64,000 bases of DNA, from the NCBI GenBank assembly GCA_937903155.1, contig CALCZU010000080.1, forward strand, positions 32,817 to 96,816. The letters are read 5' to 3'. The translations under genes were made by a program, and so were the position numbers. How positions within the stretch are numbered: the first letter of the stretch is position 1; every line of letters begins with the position of its first letter. The notes below the pieces were generated by a model. The model was not told where the DNA came from. It worked only from the letters and a program-made list of their open reading frames with translations, and searched no databases. Positions 17,692-26,144 of the stretch are shown one piece after another. This DNA is from an uncultured Bdellovibrionales bacterium (GTDB taxonomy: Bacteria > Bdellovibrionota > FAC87 > UBA2466).

Positions 17692-18443
17692 TGTCCGAAA
17701 AATTCCAAGAGCATAATATTCGACTGACGATCGAATACGACGGCAGCGATTACTGCGGCTGGCAGAAGCAACTCAACAAGCCATCCATTCAAGGAACTCT
17801 CGAAGACCTAATCGAAAAACTCTTCGGGGAGCGACGTGCTGTTTATGGGGCCGGTCGAACCGATAGTGGAGTGCATGCAAAAGCACAGGTCGCAAACTTC
17901 AAGGGAGATGACCGGTATTCTCAAGAGAAATGGGTCCGACTTTTTAACGCTAAACTTCCTCGGAGTATTCGAATCACGGACGTAAAATTCGTCACAGAAT
18001 CTTTCCATTCCCAAAAATGGGCGACGGGGAAAGTCTACGAATTCAGAATTTTAAATAGAAAGTGTCACAGTGCCCTTGATAAACGCGTCTTCTTTTATCC
18101 AATGCCGCTGGATCTCAAAGCAATGCGGAATGCTTTGACGCACTTCATAGGTGAGCACGACTTTGAAGTTTTCCAGGGAGCAAAGGCGACCGTTAAGACA
18201 ACCGTTCGAAAGGTGCAACGCTTCGAGCTCACTGAAGAGCCCGGTGATATTCTGAGATTTGAGATCGAAGCAAATGGCTTTTTAAAACAGATGGTTCGCT
18301 CGATTATGGGGACAGTGCTTAAAGTAGGCGAAGGCAAACTCGACGCATCTGAAATCCCCGAAATTATCCGAACCAAAAATAAACGCCGATTAGGTCGCAC
18401 GCTTTCGCCCGAAGGTTTGACGCTCGTTAAAGTAAAATACTGA
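17691..18443 (+). CDS. truA: tRNA pseudouridine synthase A
   Basis: 250 residues. YDGSDYCGWQKQ near the N-terminus and the catalytic Asp58 in GAGRTDSGVHA are diagnostic. The C-terminal RFEIEANGFLKQMVRSIMGT and the final LSPEGLTLVKV blocks are also conserved. TruA isomerises uridines 38-40 in the anticodon stem-loop of many tRNAs. It starts with a TAATG overlap onto asd. The usual second-domain segment is present, so the gene is intact. Confidence 0.96.
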   Translation: MSEKFQEHNIRLTIEYDGSDYCGWQKQLNKPSIQGTLEDLIEKLFGERRAVYGAGRTDSGVHAKAQVANFKGDDRYSQEKWVRLFNAKLPRSIRITDVKFVTESFHSQKWATGKVYEFRILNRKCHSALDKRVFFYPMPLDLKAMRNALTHFIGEHDFEVFQGAKATVKTTVRKVQRFELTEEPGDILRFEIEANGFLKQMVRSIMGTVLKVGEGKLDASEIPEIIRTKNKRRLGRTLSPEGLTLVKVKY

Positions 18444-18485
18444 CACCGCTGTCGGTTGCCAGTGTTTTGGAGTAGGATAAGAATT

Positions 18486-19364
18486 ATGAGAGATGAGCGC
18501 TCACATATTTCGTTGGGCTGGTTTGTTCTCCTAGCTTTGTTTTTCCATTTGATGGCTTCTCTCATGATGGTCGTCCCTCCCGAAACTGCAGCTCAACTCG
18601 CTGAGAGAAAAAATGCAGAAAAAAATAAAAATAAAGAGATCGAAATTATCGATCCAAAAGATTTAGAAGAACGAAGTGTCGTGGAATCTTCGCGACTTAA
18701 GGAACAAGATCCGGCACTCGATTCGATCAAACCTCGATTTTATTCGGATGAAAAAAATCGCACTAAAGAAGAAACAAAGAGTCCGCTTAAAGGAAAATTT
18801 CGAGAAGGCACGATCCTCTCTCAAAAAGGGGGAGGAGGAGAGAAGGGCAGCGAACTCCCCTTGGGAGATGACGGCGATGAAGCCGGCTCGGACGGTGGAC
18901 AAAAATCGCCTAACCTTAAAGATTTAATGCTCTTCTCACGCACGCCGAATGATTTACCCGGTGATATCAAAGAGGGCACCGAGACCGTTTTAAACAGCGA
19001 TAAAATTCTCTACGCTTCTTTTATCAATCGAGTTGCGGAAGAAGTTTACGATCCTTGGGTCACCAATCTTCAGACAGCTATCACCGAAACGCAATTTAGA
19101 AAACAAAAGCTCGAAACGAATCTTTACGTCACAAAAGTTTTAGTCACGATGGACAAAGAGGGAGAAATTCAAGGGATCAAGCTTGTGAAAAGCTCGGGGG
19201 TTGATTCGATCGATGATGCGCCGAAAAAAGCATTTTGGAATTTAGAAGTTTTTCGAAATCCGCCTTCGCAGCTCGTTCAATCCGATGGATTCATCCGGCT
19301 GACCTACGAGTTTCACCTCGAGTACAATAGCTCTGGTTTTAAAATTATTCCCGATCGGCTTTAG
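18486..19364 (+). CDS. TonB-like energy-transducer protein
   Basis: 292 residues from the ATG at 18486, behind an AGGAT ribosome-binding site. There is a single N-terminal membrane anchor (GWFVLLALFFHLMASLMMVV, about residues 11-30). A Lys/Glu/Asp-rich linker (about 40-150) with a Gly-rich patch follows, and the last ~100 residues resemble the TonB C-terminal fold (VLVTMDKEGEIQGIKLVKSS, then LTYEFHLEY). This layout fits TonB/TolA-like proteins spanning the periplasm. No ExbB/ExbD or receptor gene is adjacent, so the partner is unknown. Its end overlaps the opposite-strand YkgJ-like gene by 20 bases. Confidence 0.75.
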   Translation: MRDERSHISLGWFVLLALFFHLMASLMMVVPPETAAQLAERKNAEKNKNKEIEIIDPKDLEERSVVESSRLKEQDPALDSIKPRFYSDEKNRTKEETKSPLKGKFREGTILSQKGGGGEKGSELPLGDDGDEAGSDGGQKSPNLKDLMLFSRTPNDLPGDIKEGTETVLNSDKILYASFINRVAEEVYDPWVTNLQTAITETQFRKQKLETNLYVTKVLVTMDKEGEIQGIKLVKSSGVDSIDDAPKKAFWNLEVFRNPPSQLVQSDGFIRLTYEFHLEYNSSGFKIIPDRL

Positions 19365-19842
19365 AGAGGGGTTGTCTTGCAATTTTGCGTTCGTAGGCTT
19401 TTTTCTTCAATTCCACGAAAAAAGCTTTCTGGGTCATTTGCTTTTGAAAAGTAAAGCCACATTCGGTTCTACCGCGAGCCGCGATATTTCTATCGTCAAT
19501 ATCTCGAGGAGTTATCGGAAAAAGTCTGCAAATCTCGGGACGGTCTTCGTAGACACTGCAGCGAGACGACGTCTTGTCCCAGTGAGGGCATCGAAATAAA
19601 AGATTACAGGAACTGCTACAGTGAGTGCAGCCGCCTTCCATTTGATAATGTTTTTGCAATGTGCGGGCGAGGGGCGGACAAAGACTAATAAACGACCGTC
19701 TCATTTTTCCGACGATCAGCTGTCTTCCATCTTTTGAAATCAAACCTTGTTTAGAAAAAGAAGCTCGAGTAAATGGAATAACTCTTTCCCACAAATGATA
19801 GGTTCTTCTCAAAGGGCGATATTTTTGGATGATTTTCAGCAT
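19345..19842 (-). CDS. YkgJ-family cysteine cluster protein (UPF0153)
   Basis: 165 residues. The cysteine cluster reads C-T-H-C-S-S-S-C, then FRCPHWDKTSSRCSVYEDRP, EICRLFP and TECGF. This spacing is characteristic of the YkgJ/CxxCxxCC family, proposed to bind zinc or an iron-sulfur cluster. Family function is not established. The N-terminal 45 residues are basic and aromatic. It lies 20 bases downstream of the AI-2E-family gene and may share its transcript. It is convergent with the TonB-like gene. Confidence 0.82.
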   Translation of the reverse strand: MLKIIQKYRPLRRTYHLWERVIPFTRASFSKQGLISKDGRQLIVGKMRRSFISLCPPLARTLQKHYQMEGGCTHCSSSCNLLFRCPHWDKTSSRCSVYEDRPEICRLFPITPRDIDDRNIAARGRTECGFTFQKQMTQKAFFVELKKKAYERKIARQPLSKADRE

Positions 19843-19862
19843 GCCGTTCTCTAGGTGTTGTT

Positions 19863-20969
19863 CTAAGGAAAAGTCTGTATCTCCGCTGGTTTATTTTCAC
19901 GGCGGATTTCTGATGACAGGATTTTTAAAAACGAAACAAACACGGCCGCAATGACCGGCCCCAAAAAGATTCCCATCGGTCCAAAAAGATTAATCGCTCC
20001 AAACACGCTGACGAGAGCAAGAAGCGGATGCATCTCCGACTGGCCCTTCATAATCCATGGACGAATAAAATTATCGATCGTCGAAATCACCACTCCGCCT
20101 GCCAGCATCACAGCCATATTGCCCCAAGCCTGATGGGAAGCATGATAGAGGACTGCAACAATCCACAGAGGAGCCGAACCCACTAAAGGAACCATCCCCG
20201 CAATGATCGTCACAAGTCCGATCAAGACCGCATTCGGTAGGCCCGTGATTAAGAAGAAAATCGTCATCAAAACCGCTTGAGCAAAACTACTGGCAAAAAG
20301 ACCTAACACAACGCCTCGACAAGAACGCTCAAAGGCAGTGTAAAGCTCTCTAGATTTTTCCACTTTTAGAGGAGAAATCGAACCGAGAAACTTTAAAAAT
20401 TTAGCGCCGTCGGCTAAGAAAAAGAAAGTTGAAATGATTACAATCGTCATTGCCATAAAAAATGACGGCATACTGGAAAGAAAATTTCCGATAATAACCG
20501 AAGCTTTTTCAGCCCCAGTCTGAATCATGTCTCTCGACTGGTTATTGATCCAGTCACTGTCAATAGGTACAAATCGACTTGCAGAGGTGATGAGCTTCTT
20601 AATGAACGGAAATTCAGTGAAGCTATGCATCGACTGACCAGGTGTAATAAATTTAAATTCTGAAATCACTCGAATGAGACGATAGGTTCCATCGTAAAGT
20701 AGAAAAACGATGGGCGCTAAAATTCCAATCGCCAGTCCCAGCGTGACTACCATTGCAGAAACACCTTGAGGGAGCTTCGAACGACATTTTTCAAAGATGG
20801 GATAACAGATGATGGCGCAAACAGCCCCCAAGAGTATGGGAACTACTAAAGGCGCCATCATATAGAAGAAAAGGAAAGTAAGACTCAGGGCCAGCAAAAA
20901 CTGGATCCATCCTCGCCACTTTTGTTCAGTAACGGGCGGCGGAGGAGGAGCCTGAGTAAGAATTTCCAT
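19863..20969 (-). CDS. AI-2E/PerM-family membrane transporter
   Basis: 368 residues with about eight hydrophobic segments. The late block GNMAVMLAGGVVISTIDNFI, with IRPWIMKG and then HPLLALVSVFGAINLFG, is the family hallmark. Members export or exchange diverse substrates, including autoinducer-2 or sodium/lithium, so the name does not prove a quorum-sensing role. The N-terminus begins with a proline-rich stretch before TM1. It follows rpsI by 22 bases on the same strand, so read-through from the ribosomal-protein operon is likely. Confidence 0.88.
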   Translation of the reverse strand: MEILTQAPPPPPVTEQKWRGWIQFLLALSLTFLFFYMMAPLVVPILLGAVCAIICYPIFEKCRSKLPQGVSAMVVTLGLAIGILAPIVFLLYDGTYRLIRVISEFKFITPGQSMHSFTEFPFIKKLITSASRFVPIDSDWINNQSRDMIQTGAEKASVIIGNFLSSMPSFFMAMTIVIISTFFFLADGAKFLKFLGSISPLKVEKSRELYTAFERSCRGVVLGLFASSFAQAVLMTIFFLITGLPNAVLIGLVTIIAGMVPLVGSAPLWIVAVLYHASHQAWGNMAVMLAGGVVISTIDNFIRPWIMKGQSEMHPLLALVSVFGAINLFGPMGIFLGPVIAAVFVSFLKILSSEIRRENKPAEIQTFP

Positions 20970-20991
20970 CGAATAAAGATGCTTCCTGAAA

Positions 20992-21384
20992 TTAACGTTT
21001 TGAGAATTGGAAACGTTTTCGAGCGCCTTTTTGACCGTATTTTTTACGTTCTTTCATTCGAGGATCTCGAGTTAAGTAGCCTTCTTTTTTAAGAATTCCG
21101 CGAAGGCTAGGATCTAATTCGATTAGAGCTCGGCTGATTCCGTGAATCAATGCGCCGGCTTGAGCAGAACTTCCGCCACCGTTGACGAGACTTTCGACTC
21201 GAACACTTTTATGTTTATCGGTGAGGAGCATGGGGCGAACCACAATCATCTTCAGCGTGTCGCGTCCGAAAAACTCTTCGAATGGTTTTTCGTTTACGAG
21301 GATGCTGCCATCTCCGCCATCAAAAAGTCTGACTCTGGCGACTGCTGTTTTTCTTCTACCGGTTGCGACAATGGGTTGTGCCAT
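20992..21384 (-). CDS. rpsI: 30S ribosomal protein S9
   Basis: 130 residues, the usual size. ATGRRKTAVARVRLFDG at the N-terminus, the central GGGSSAQAGALIHGISRALI and the basic C-terminal tail ending in KRFQFSKR are standard S9 features. The tail reaches the ribosomal P site. It is 3 bases downstream of rplM, the universally conserved rplM-rpsI pair. Confidence 0.98.
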   Translation of the reverse strand: MAQPIVATGRRKTAVARVRLFDGGDGSILVNEKPFEEFFGRDTLKMIVVRPMLLTDKHKSVRVESLVNGGGSSAQAGALIHGISRALIELDPSLRGILKKEGYLTRDPRMKERKKYGQKGARKRFQFSKR

Positions 21385-21387
21385 AAA

Positions 21388-21975
21388 TTAATTCACTCCT
21401 AAATTGGGAAGTTTGACGGGTTTAGGCTGTTGAGCCTTGTGTGGATGCTCATTCTCTCCGTAAACGAAGAGCTTGGAGTACCAGCGACGAGTCATATGCC
21501 CCTTATATTTAGGAAGCATGCGATAGACCGCTTTTTGAATAATACGTTCTGGGTAGGTGTCGCGAACATCGGCTGCCGAGTGCGTTTTTAATCCGCCCGG
21601 GTAGTTTGTGTGATGTTGGTAAACTTTTTGTTCCCACTTTTTACCTGTAAATTTGGCTTGCTTTGCATTGATCACAACGACGGAATCACCTGTGTCAGCA
21701 TGCCGAGTATAAAGAGGTTTGTGTTTGCCCATGAGCAATTGAGCGATGTAGGAGCTGACGCGTCCAACAGGCAAGCCTGCGACATCGACTAAAAGCCATT
21801 CGTTGTTTTCACCATGTTTTGCAAAAGGAGTTTTTGGGAGTAGGGGGCGTCTTTCAACTTTCGCTTTTGCCTTTTTAGGCTGAGCTTTTTTCTCTCCTGC
21901 AGTTTCGACTTCTTTTGCCGCTGCTTTTTTAGCAGGTTTTTCGGCTTTTTCTTTATCCGTTTTTTTGGTTGCCAT
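21388..21975 (-). CDS. rplM: 50S ribosomal protein L13 with Lys/Ala-rich N-terminal extension
   Basis: 195 residues against about 142 in E. coli. The L13 core begins near residue 45 (PLLPKTPFAKHG... WLLVDVAGLPVGRVSSYIA) and includes GDSVVVINAKQAKFTGKKW and the C-terminal EHPHKAQQP. Ahead of it is a low-complexity segment of Lys, Ala and Glu (about residues 1-43, with KKAAAKEVETAGEKKAQPKK). The extension is in frame with the only good ATG. It could bind rRNA or be a lineage trait. It is first in the rplM-rpsI operon; a short hairpin lies in its leader. Confidence 0.96.
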   Translation of the reverse strand: MATKKTDKEKAEKPAKKAAAKEVETAGEKKAQPKKAKAKVERRPLLPKTPFAKHGENNEWLLVDVAGLPVGRVSSYIAQLLMGKHKPLYTRHADTGDSVVVINAKQAKFTGKKWEQKVYQHHTNYPGGLKTHSAADVRDTYPERIIQKAVYRMLPKYKGHMTRRWYSKLFVYGENEHPHKAQQPKPVKLPNLGVN

Positions 21976-22013
21976 CGCTAAATTCCCAATAATTTCAACT
22001 ATTCGTAAAAGCC

Positions 22014-22028
22014 CCCACGCCTTGTGGG
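22014..22028 (-). promoter_or_regulatory. Short hairpin in the rplM leader
   Basis: CCCAC and GTGGG form a 5-base GC-rich stem with a 5-base loop about 40 bases before the rplM start. L13 leaders elsewhere can regulate their own operon, but I cannot match this one to a known structure. Confidence 0.25.
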
Positions 22029-22135
22029 CAGTCTTTCAGTTCAATATTAAGAAGTAAGAGGTAATGGGTTAGACCAAAGATGTCAATGAATTAGTAGTTT
22101 TAGAAGGGTTTCGGAGGGGGACGCTGGGAGCGGGT

Positions 22136-22435
22136 TTACAGGTTTCTAAAGAGAGCTTTAAAAGCCTCTTTGGCCCGATCCGACTCGGAAGTGTTTTCGG
22201 GGCGAGGAGGTGCTTGGACGTGGTTACTCGCAAATTGAAAATAGGGGCAGGTGTTCTGAGCCGCGCGATCGCGAACCCATGGACTTTCGGGTTCCTTACA
22301 CTGGCTCGATTGGGTTTCTTCAAAATGAGTGCAGTTTTTACAACAGTGCAGGTCACTTCCACAGGAAGGGCATAAACGGTTTTTCTTTTGTACTTCTAAG
22401 GAAAGTTTTTGCTGACAATAATAGCATTGCCACAT
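22136..22435 (-). CDS. Small Cys-rich zinc-ribbon-like protein
   Basis: 99 residues. Two CxxC pairs at the N-terminus (CYYC then CPSC) form a probable zinc ribbon. They are followed by CCKNC, QCKEPESPWVRDR and NTCPYF. This arrangement resembles an uncharacterised family common in deltaproteobacteria-like genomes, in which CxxC pairs precede a CREPxxxxVxDK-type motif. The C-terminal 30 residues are polar and end in a helix. It has no membrane segment. A nucleic-acid or regulatory role is possible but unproven. It stands alone between the ribosomal operon and fadI. Confidence 0.75.
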   Translation of the reverse strand: MWQCYYCQQKLSLEVQKKNRLCPSCGSDLHCCKNCTHFEETQSSQCKEPESPWVRDRAAQNTCPYFQFASNHVQAPPRPENTSESDRAKEAFKALFRNL

Positions 22436-22558
22436 TGATTTTGTTTCCTTTGAAAATTGTTTCTAGTTTTGGAAAAGACCGCTTACATAGAATTATTACA
22501 TTTTTAAAATTTTTTGGAAGACACAAAAAGTAGCTGAGACGTGTCATGAGAAGAAGGG

Positions 22559-22587
22559 TTGTGTTTGGCATTCTCGATGTCTATGAT
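22559..22587 (+). promoter_or_regulatory. Candidate fadI-fadJ promoter with overlapping inverted repeat
   Basis: TTGTGT, a 17-base spacer and TATGAT (22582-22587) form a sigma-70-type promoter 36 bases before fadI. An inverted repeat, ATGTCT (22577-22582) and AGACAT (22604-22609), brackets the likely start site and could be a repressor site. fadI then has a normal GAGGA Shine-Dalgarno. Confidence 0.45.
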
Positions 22588-22623
22588 AACTTCTCGATTT
22601 GAAAGACATTGTGAGGATGACTT

Positions 22624-23937
22624 ATGAAGGCATGGTTAGCAAAAGATCAGAAAAATAAAGTGGCTGTGGTGGCAGGTGTGAGGACGCCTTTCGCGAAGTC
22701 GGGGACGAAGTTACAACATACGTCCGCAGTTCATCTCGGCGTGAGCGTCGCTCGAGAGACATTAGCTCAGTCAGAATTGAAACCTGGTGAAGTCGATGAA
22801 ATCGTATTTGGCAACGCCGGGACGCCCGCCGATGCCGCCAATATCTCCCGCGTGATTGCGCTGAGAAGCGGATTTCCTCAAAGCACGCCGGCCTACACGG
22901 TCCATCGAAACTGTGCCTCGGCGATGGAAGCGATTTCGCAAGGCTGTCTCAAAATTGGAATGGGACTGACGGATGCAATGCTCGTCGGTGGGACCGAAAG
23001 CATGAGCAATATGCCGTTGATTTACGGCGAAGAGATGAAGGAACTTTTCGCGTCTTTGAATTTTGCGAAGACTCCGATGGAGAAAGTCGAAAAACTGACG
23101 CATTTCAGACCCCAGTGGTTAAAACCAGTCATTGCGATTATGGAAGGACTGACGGATCCGATATCGGGATTGAATATGGGGCAGACCGCAGAAATTCTCG
23201 CTCGAGATTTTAAGATTTCGCGCATTGAGCAAGATCAGTTTGCGGTCCGAAGTCACGAGCGAACATCAAAAGCGATGAAAGAAGGACGATTTACCCAGGA
23301 GATTTCTCCCGTATCCGTAGAGCCAGGTTATGAAGAGGTGCTTACCACAGATGTCGGCCCTCGAGACAATCAGTCGATGGAAGCGTTGGCAAAGTTAAGA
23401 CCTTTCTTCGATAGAGAGAACGGAACCGTCACGGCTGGCAATGCCTGTCCGATTACAGACGGTGCTGTGGCCCTCATGCTGATGAATTACGACAAGGCGA
23501 AGGCTGAAGGGAAGACCATCCTTGGAACGATTGCGGCGCACGCTTTTACAGGCTGTGAACCCAAGCGCATGGGAATGGGTCCGATTTACTCAAGTCATAA
23601 AGTGCTTGAAGGTTTAGGAATGCAGTTGAGCGATATCGATTTGTTTGAGCTAAACGAAGCGTTCGCGGCTCAAGTGATTGCAAATCAGAGAGCTTTTGCT
23701 TCCAAAAAGTACTGCCAAGAAAAACTCGGTCGCAGCGAGGCGTTGGGTGAACTTTCGGATGACAAGCTCAACGTGAACGGTGGAGCGATTGCGTTAGGGC
23801 ATCCTGTCGGAGCAACCGGTGGGCGCCTAGTTTTAACCCTGCTTCTGGAAATGAAACGTCGAAATGTTCAAAGAGGACTCGCGACGCTTTGTATTGGTGG
23901 CGGTCAGGGCGGAGCTTTTGTATTGGAAAGAGAGTAA
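22624..23937 (+). CDS. fadI: 3-ketoacyl-CoA thiolase, FadI type
   Basis: 437 residues, matching FadI (about 436) and longer than FadA (about 387). The acyl-accepting Cys97 lies in HRNCASAMEAISQG. The C-terminal catalytic His393 is in NGGAIALGHPVGATGGR and Cys423 is in LCIGGGQGGA. It performs the last step of fatty-acid beta-oxidation, releasing acetyl-CoA. The fadJ start follows by 5 bases, so the two subunits are made together. A GAGGA ribosome-binding site sits 6 bases before the ATG. Confidence 0.94.
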   Translation: MKAWLAKDQKNKVAVVAGVRTPFAKSGTKLQHTSAVHLGVSVARETLAQSELKPGEVDEIVFGNAGTPADAANISRVIALRSGFPQSTPAYTVHRNCASAMEAISQGCLKIGMGLTDAMLVGGTESMSNMPLIYGEEMKELFASLNFAKTPMEKVEKLTHFRPQWLKPVIAIMEGLTDPISGLNMGQTAEILARDFKISRIEQDQFAVRSHERTSKAMKEGRFTQEISPVSVEPGYEEVLTTDVGPRDNQSMEALAKLRPFFDRENGTVTAGNACPITDGAVALMLMNYDKAKAEGKTILGTIAAHAFTGCEPKRMGMGPIYSSHKVLEGLGMQLSDIDLFELNEAFAAQVIANQRAFASKKYCQEKLGRSEALGELSDDKLNVNGGAIALGHPVGATGGRLVLTLLLEMKRRNVQRGLATLCIGGGQGGAFVLERE

Positions 23938-23942
23938 GAGAG

Positions 23943-26144
23943 ATGGAAATGCAAAAAGAAAATTTTAAAAAAGATTTCGAAAACTTTAAAAAAGCCTTCA
24001 ACCCGGAAGCATTGTCAGTGGCTCAGAAATCATTGACGCTTGAAAAGCGGGGAAATGTTGCGCTCATCATCTTTGATCAGTTTGAAGAGAAGGCGAACAA
24101 ACTTTCGGGAGCGAATATGCTCCGAATTTTTGAGCTTTTGACTCAAGTGGAAGACGATAAAACGAATAAAGCGCTCGTGATTATCAGCCGCAAGCCGACG
24201 ATCTTCATTGCGGGGGCGGATATCGGTGAGATCCGGATGTTTGGAAAAGACAATAGTGCGACTGAAAATCTGATGAAGTTGCAATCGGTATTTACTTATC
24301 TCGATTTTCTCCCGATTCCGACGATTGCGGCCATTCACGGCGCTTGCATGGGAGGCGGAACGGAGCTTTCTTTGGCCTGTGATTACCGTATTTGTACGGA
24401 TGATCCTGCGACAAAAATTGCACTTCCTGAAGTCATGTTAGGCCTGATTCCTGGATGGGGCGGCACTCAAAGACTTCCGAAGCTCATTGGACTTGAAAAA
24501 TCTTTGGATATGATTTTGACGGGAAAAAATATTGATCCCCGCAAAGCGAAGAAGATTGGGCTCGTCGATAAAGTCGTGCCTGTCGAGTTTTTAGAAGAAA
24601 AAGCCTTGAAATGGGCCGAAGAACTTGCTGCTGGAAAAGGCAAGCCGCCTGAGAAGAAAAAAGAATTGAAAGAAAAACTTCTTGAGAATCTTCCTGGTGG
24701 AAAATGGGTGGTAATTGATCAAGCTCGTAAAATGGTGATGGCAAAAACAAACGGAAATTATCCAGCACCTCTCGCGGCCTTAGATGTTGTGAAAGAAACG
24801 TTTGGGGGCGATATCGAAAAAGGTCTTAAAGTCGAAGCCCAAGCGTTCATTAAACTCGTCACTACTCCCGAGTCCAAAAATCTGATTGAAGTGTTTTACC
24901 TCACAGAACGAGTGAAAAAAGATAAAGGGGTTGAGGGCGGTGTGAAGGGGCGCGATGTGAAACGTGCCGGTGTGGTGGGTGCAGGCGTGATGGGCGGCGG
25001 TATTGCTCAGCTTTTTGCTGCGAAAGACATCCGAGTTCGTATGAAAGACATCCAATGGGATGCGGTCGCGAAGGGGTATAAAGCCGCCGAAAAAGTGTTT
25101 CGTAAAAAACTCGAACGTCGCAAGATGACGGCTTTTGAATTTGAAAACGCCATGGAGCGAATCGAGGGTACTACGAACTTCAGTGGTTTCAAGCAGTTGG
25201 ATCTCGTAGTGGAAGCAGTGGTTGAGAACATGGATGTCAAAAAGAAAGTTTTGGCTGAAGTGGATACCTTAGTGAATGCGGATTGTGTTCTTGCGACCAA
25301 TACATCGTCGCTCTCTGTTTCGGAGATGGCAAAAGCGATGAAAAATCCGAAGCGCTTTGTCGGGATGCATTTTTTTAATCCTGTCGACAAAATGCCTTTG
25401 GTCGAAGTGATTCGCGGGGCAGAGACGTCGGATGAAGCAGTTGCGACGGTGTTTTCACTTTCGAAAAAGCTCGGCAAGACTCCGATTGTAGTGAAGGATT
25501 CTCCTGGGTTTGTGGTGAATCGGATCCTTTGTCCGTACCTAAACGAAGCCGCGACTTTGATGACCGAAGGAGTACCGGTCACCCGCATCGATGAAATTGC
25601 CGAAAAATTCGGAATGCCGATGGGACCTTGCGCGCTTTTAGATGAAGTGGGTTTAGATGTCGGCGGCAAAGTTTCTAAGGTGCTCTACGGCGCTTTCGGA
25701 GACCGATTAAAGCCACCGGCAGTCATCAGTGTCATCGGGGATACGGGACGTTTGGGTAAGAAAACCGGCAGCGGAATTTACCAATACGAAAAGGGAAAAC
25801 GGAAAGAAGATACAACCCTTTATGAAACGCTGAAAATTAAAAAAGGTGGAACCGAACTTTCGGATGAAATTATTTTGAAGCGTTTGATCTACCTAATGAT
25901 CAATGAAGCCGCACGTTGCATGGACGAAGGACTGGTTCGCGATGCCGCCGATATTGATATCGGGATGATCTTCGGAACGGGTTTTGCTCCCTTCAGAGGG
26001 GGCTTGTGCCGGTACGCTGACTCAATTGGTGCCGAAAGCGTCGTCGCAGATTTAGAGCTTCTTGCGAAAAAATTCGGTGATCGTTTCGCGCCCTGCCAGT
26101 ACTTGCAACAAATGGCCGTGAGCAAAAAGAAGTTTTTTAACTAG
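23943..26144 (+). CDS. fadJ: Fatty-acid oxidation complex alpha subunit (hydratase plus 3-hydroxyacyl-CoA dehydrogenase), FadJ type
   Basis: 733 residues from the ATG at 23943; a second in-frame ATG lies two codons on. The N-terminal crotonase domain (about residues 30-220) has IFIAGADIGEI, HGACMGGGTELSLACDYRI and LPEVMLGLIPGWGGTQRL, which hold the oxyanion hole and both catalytic Glu. From about residue 340 the NAD-binding GVVGAGVMGGGIAQLFAAK starts the dehydrogenase half, followed by NTSSLSVSEMA and HFFNPVDKMPLVEVI. The C-terminal domains are complete. It hydrates enoyl-CoA and oxidises 3-hydroxyacyl-CoA, passing product to FadI. Confidence 0.95.
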   Translation: MEMQKENFKKDFENFKKAFNPEALSVAQKSLTLEKRGNVALIIFDQFEEKANKLSGANMLRIFELLTQVEDDKTNKALVIISRKPTIFIAGADIGEIRMFGKDNSATENLMKLQSVFTYLDFLPIPTIAAIHGACMGGGTELSLACDYRICTDDPATKIALPEVMLGLIPGWGGTQRLPKLIGLEKSLDMILTGKNIDPRKAKKIGLVDKVVPVEFLEEKALKWAEELAAGKGKPPEKKKELKEKLLENLPGGKWVVIDQARKMVMAKTNGNYPAPLAALDVVKETFGGDIEKGLKVEAQAFIKLVTTPESKNLIEVFYLTERVKKDKGVEGGVKGRDVKRAGVVGAGVMGGGIAQLFAAKDIRVRMKDIQWDAVAKGYKAAEKVFRKKLERRKMTAFEFENAMERIEGTTNFSGFKQLDLVVEAVVENMDVKKKVLAEVDTLVNADCVLATNTSSLSVSEMAKAMKNPKRFVGMHFFNPVDKMPLVEVIRGAETSDEAVATVFSLSKKLGKTPIVVKDSPGFVVNRILCPYLNEAATLMTEGVPVTRIDEIAEKFGMPMGPCALLDEVGLDVGGKVSKVLYGAFGDRLKPPAVISVIGDTGRLGKKTGSGIYQYEKGKRKEDTTLYETLKIKKGGTELSDEIILKRLIYLMINEAARCMDEGLVRDAADIDIGMIFGTGFAPFRGGLCRYADSIGAESVVADLELLAKKFGDRFAPCQYLQQMAVSKKKFFN

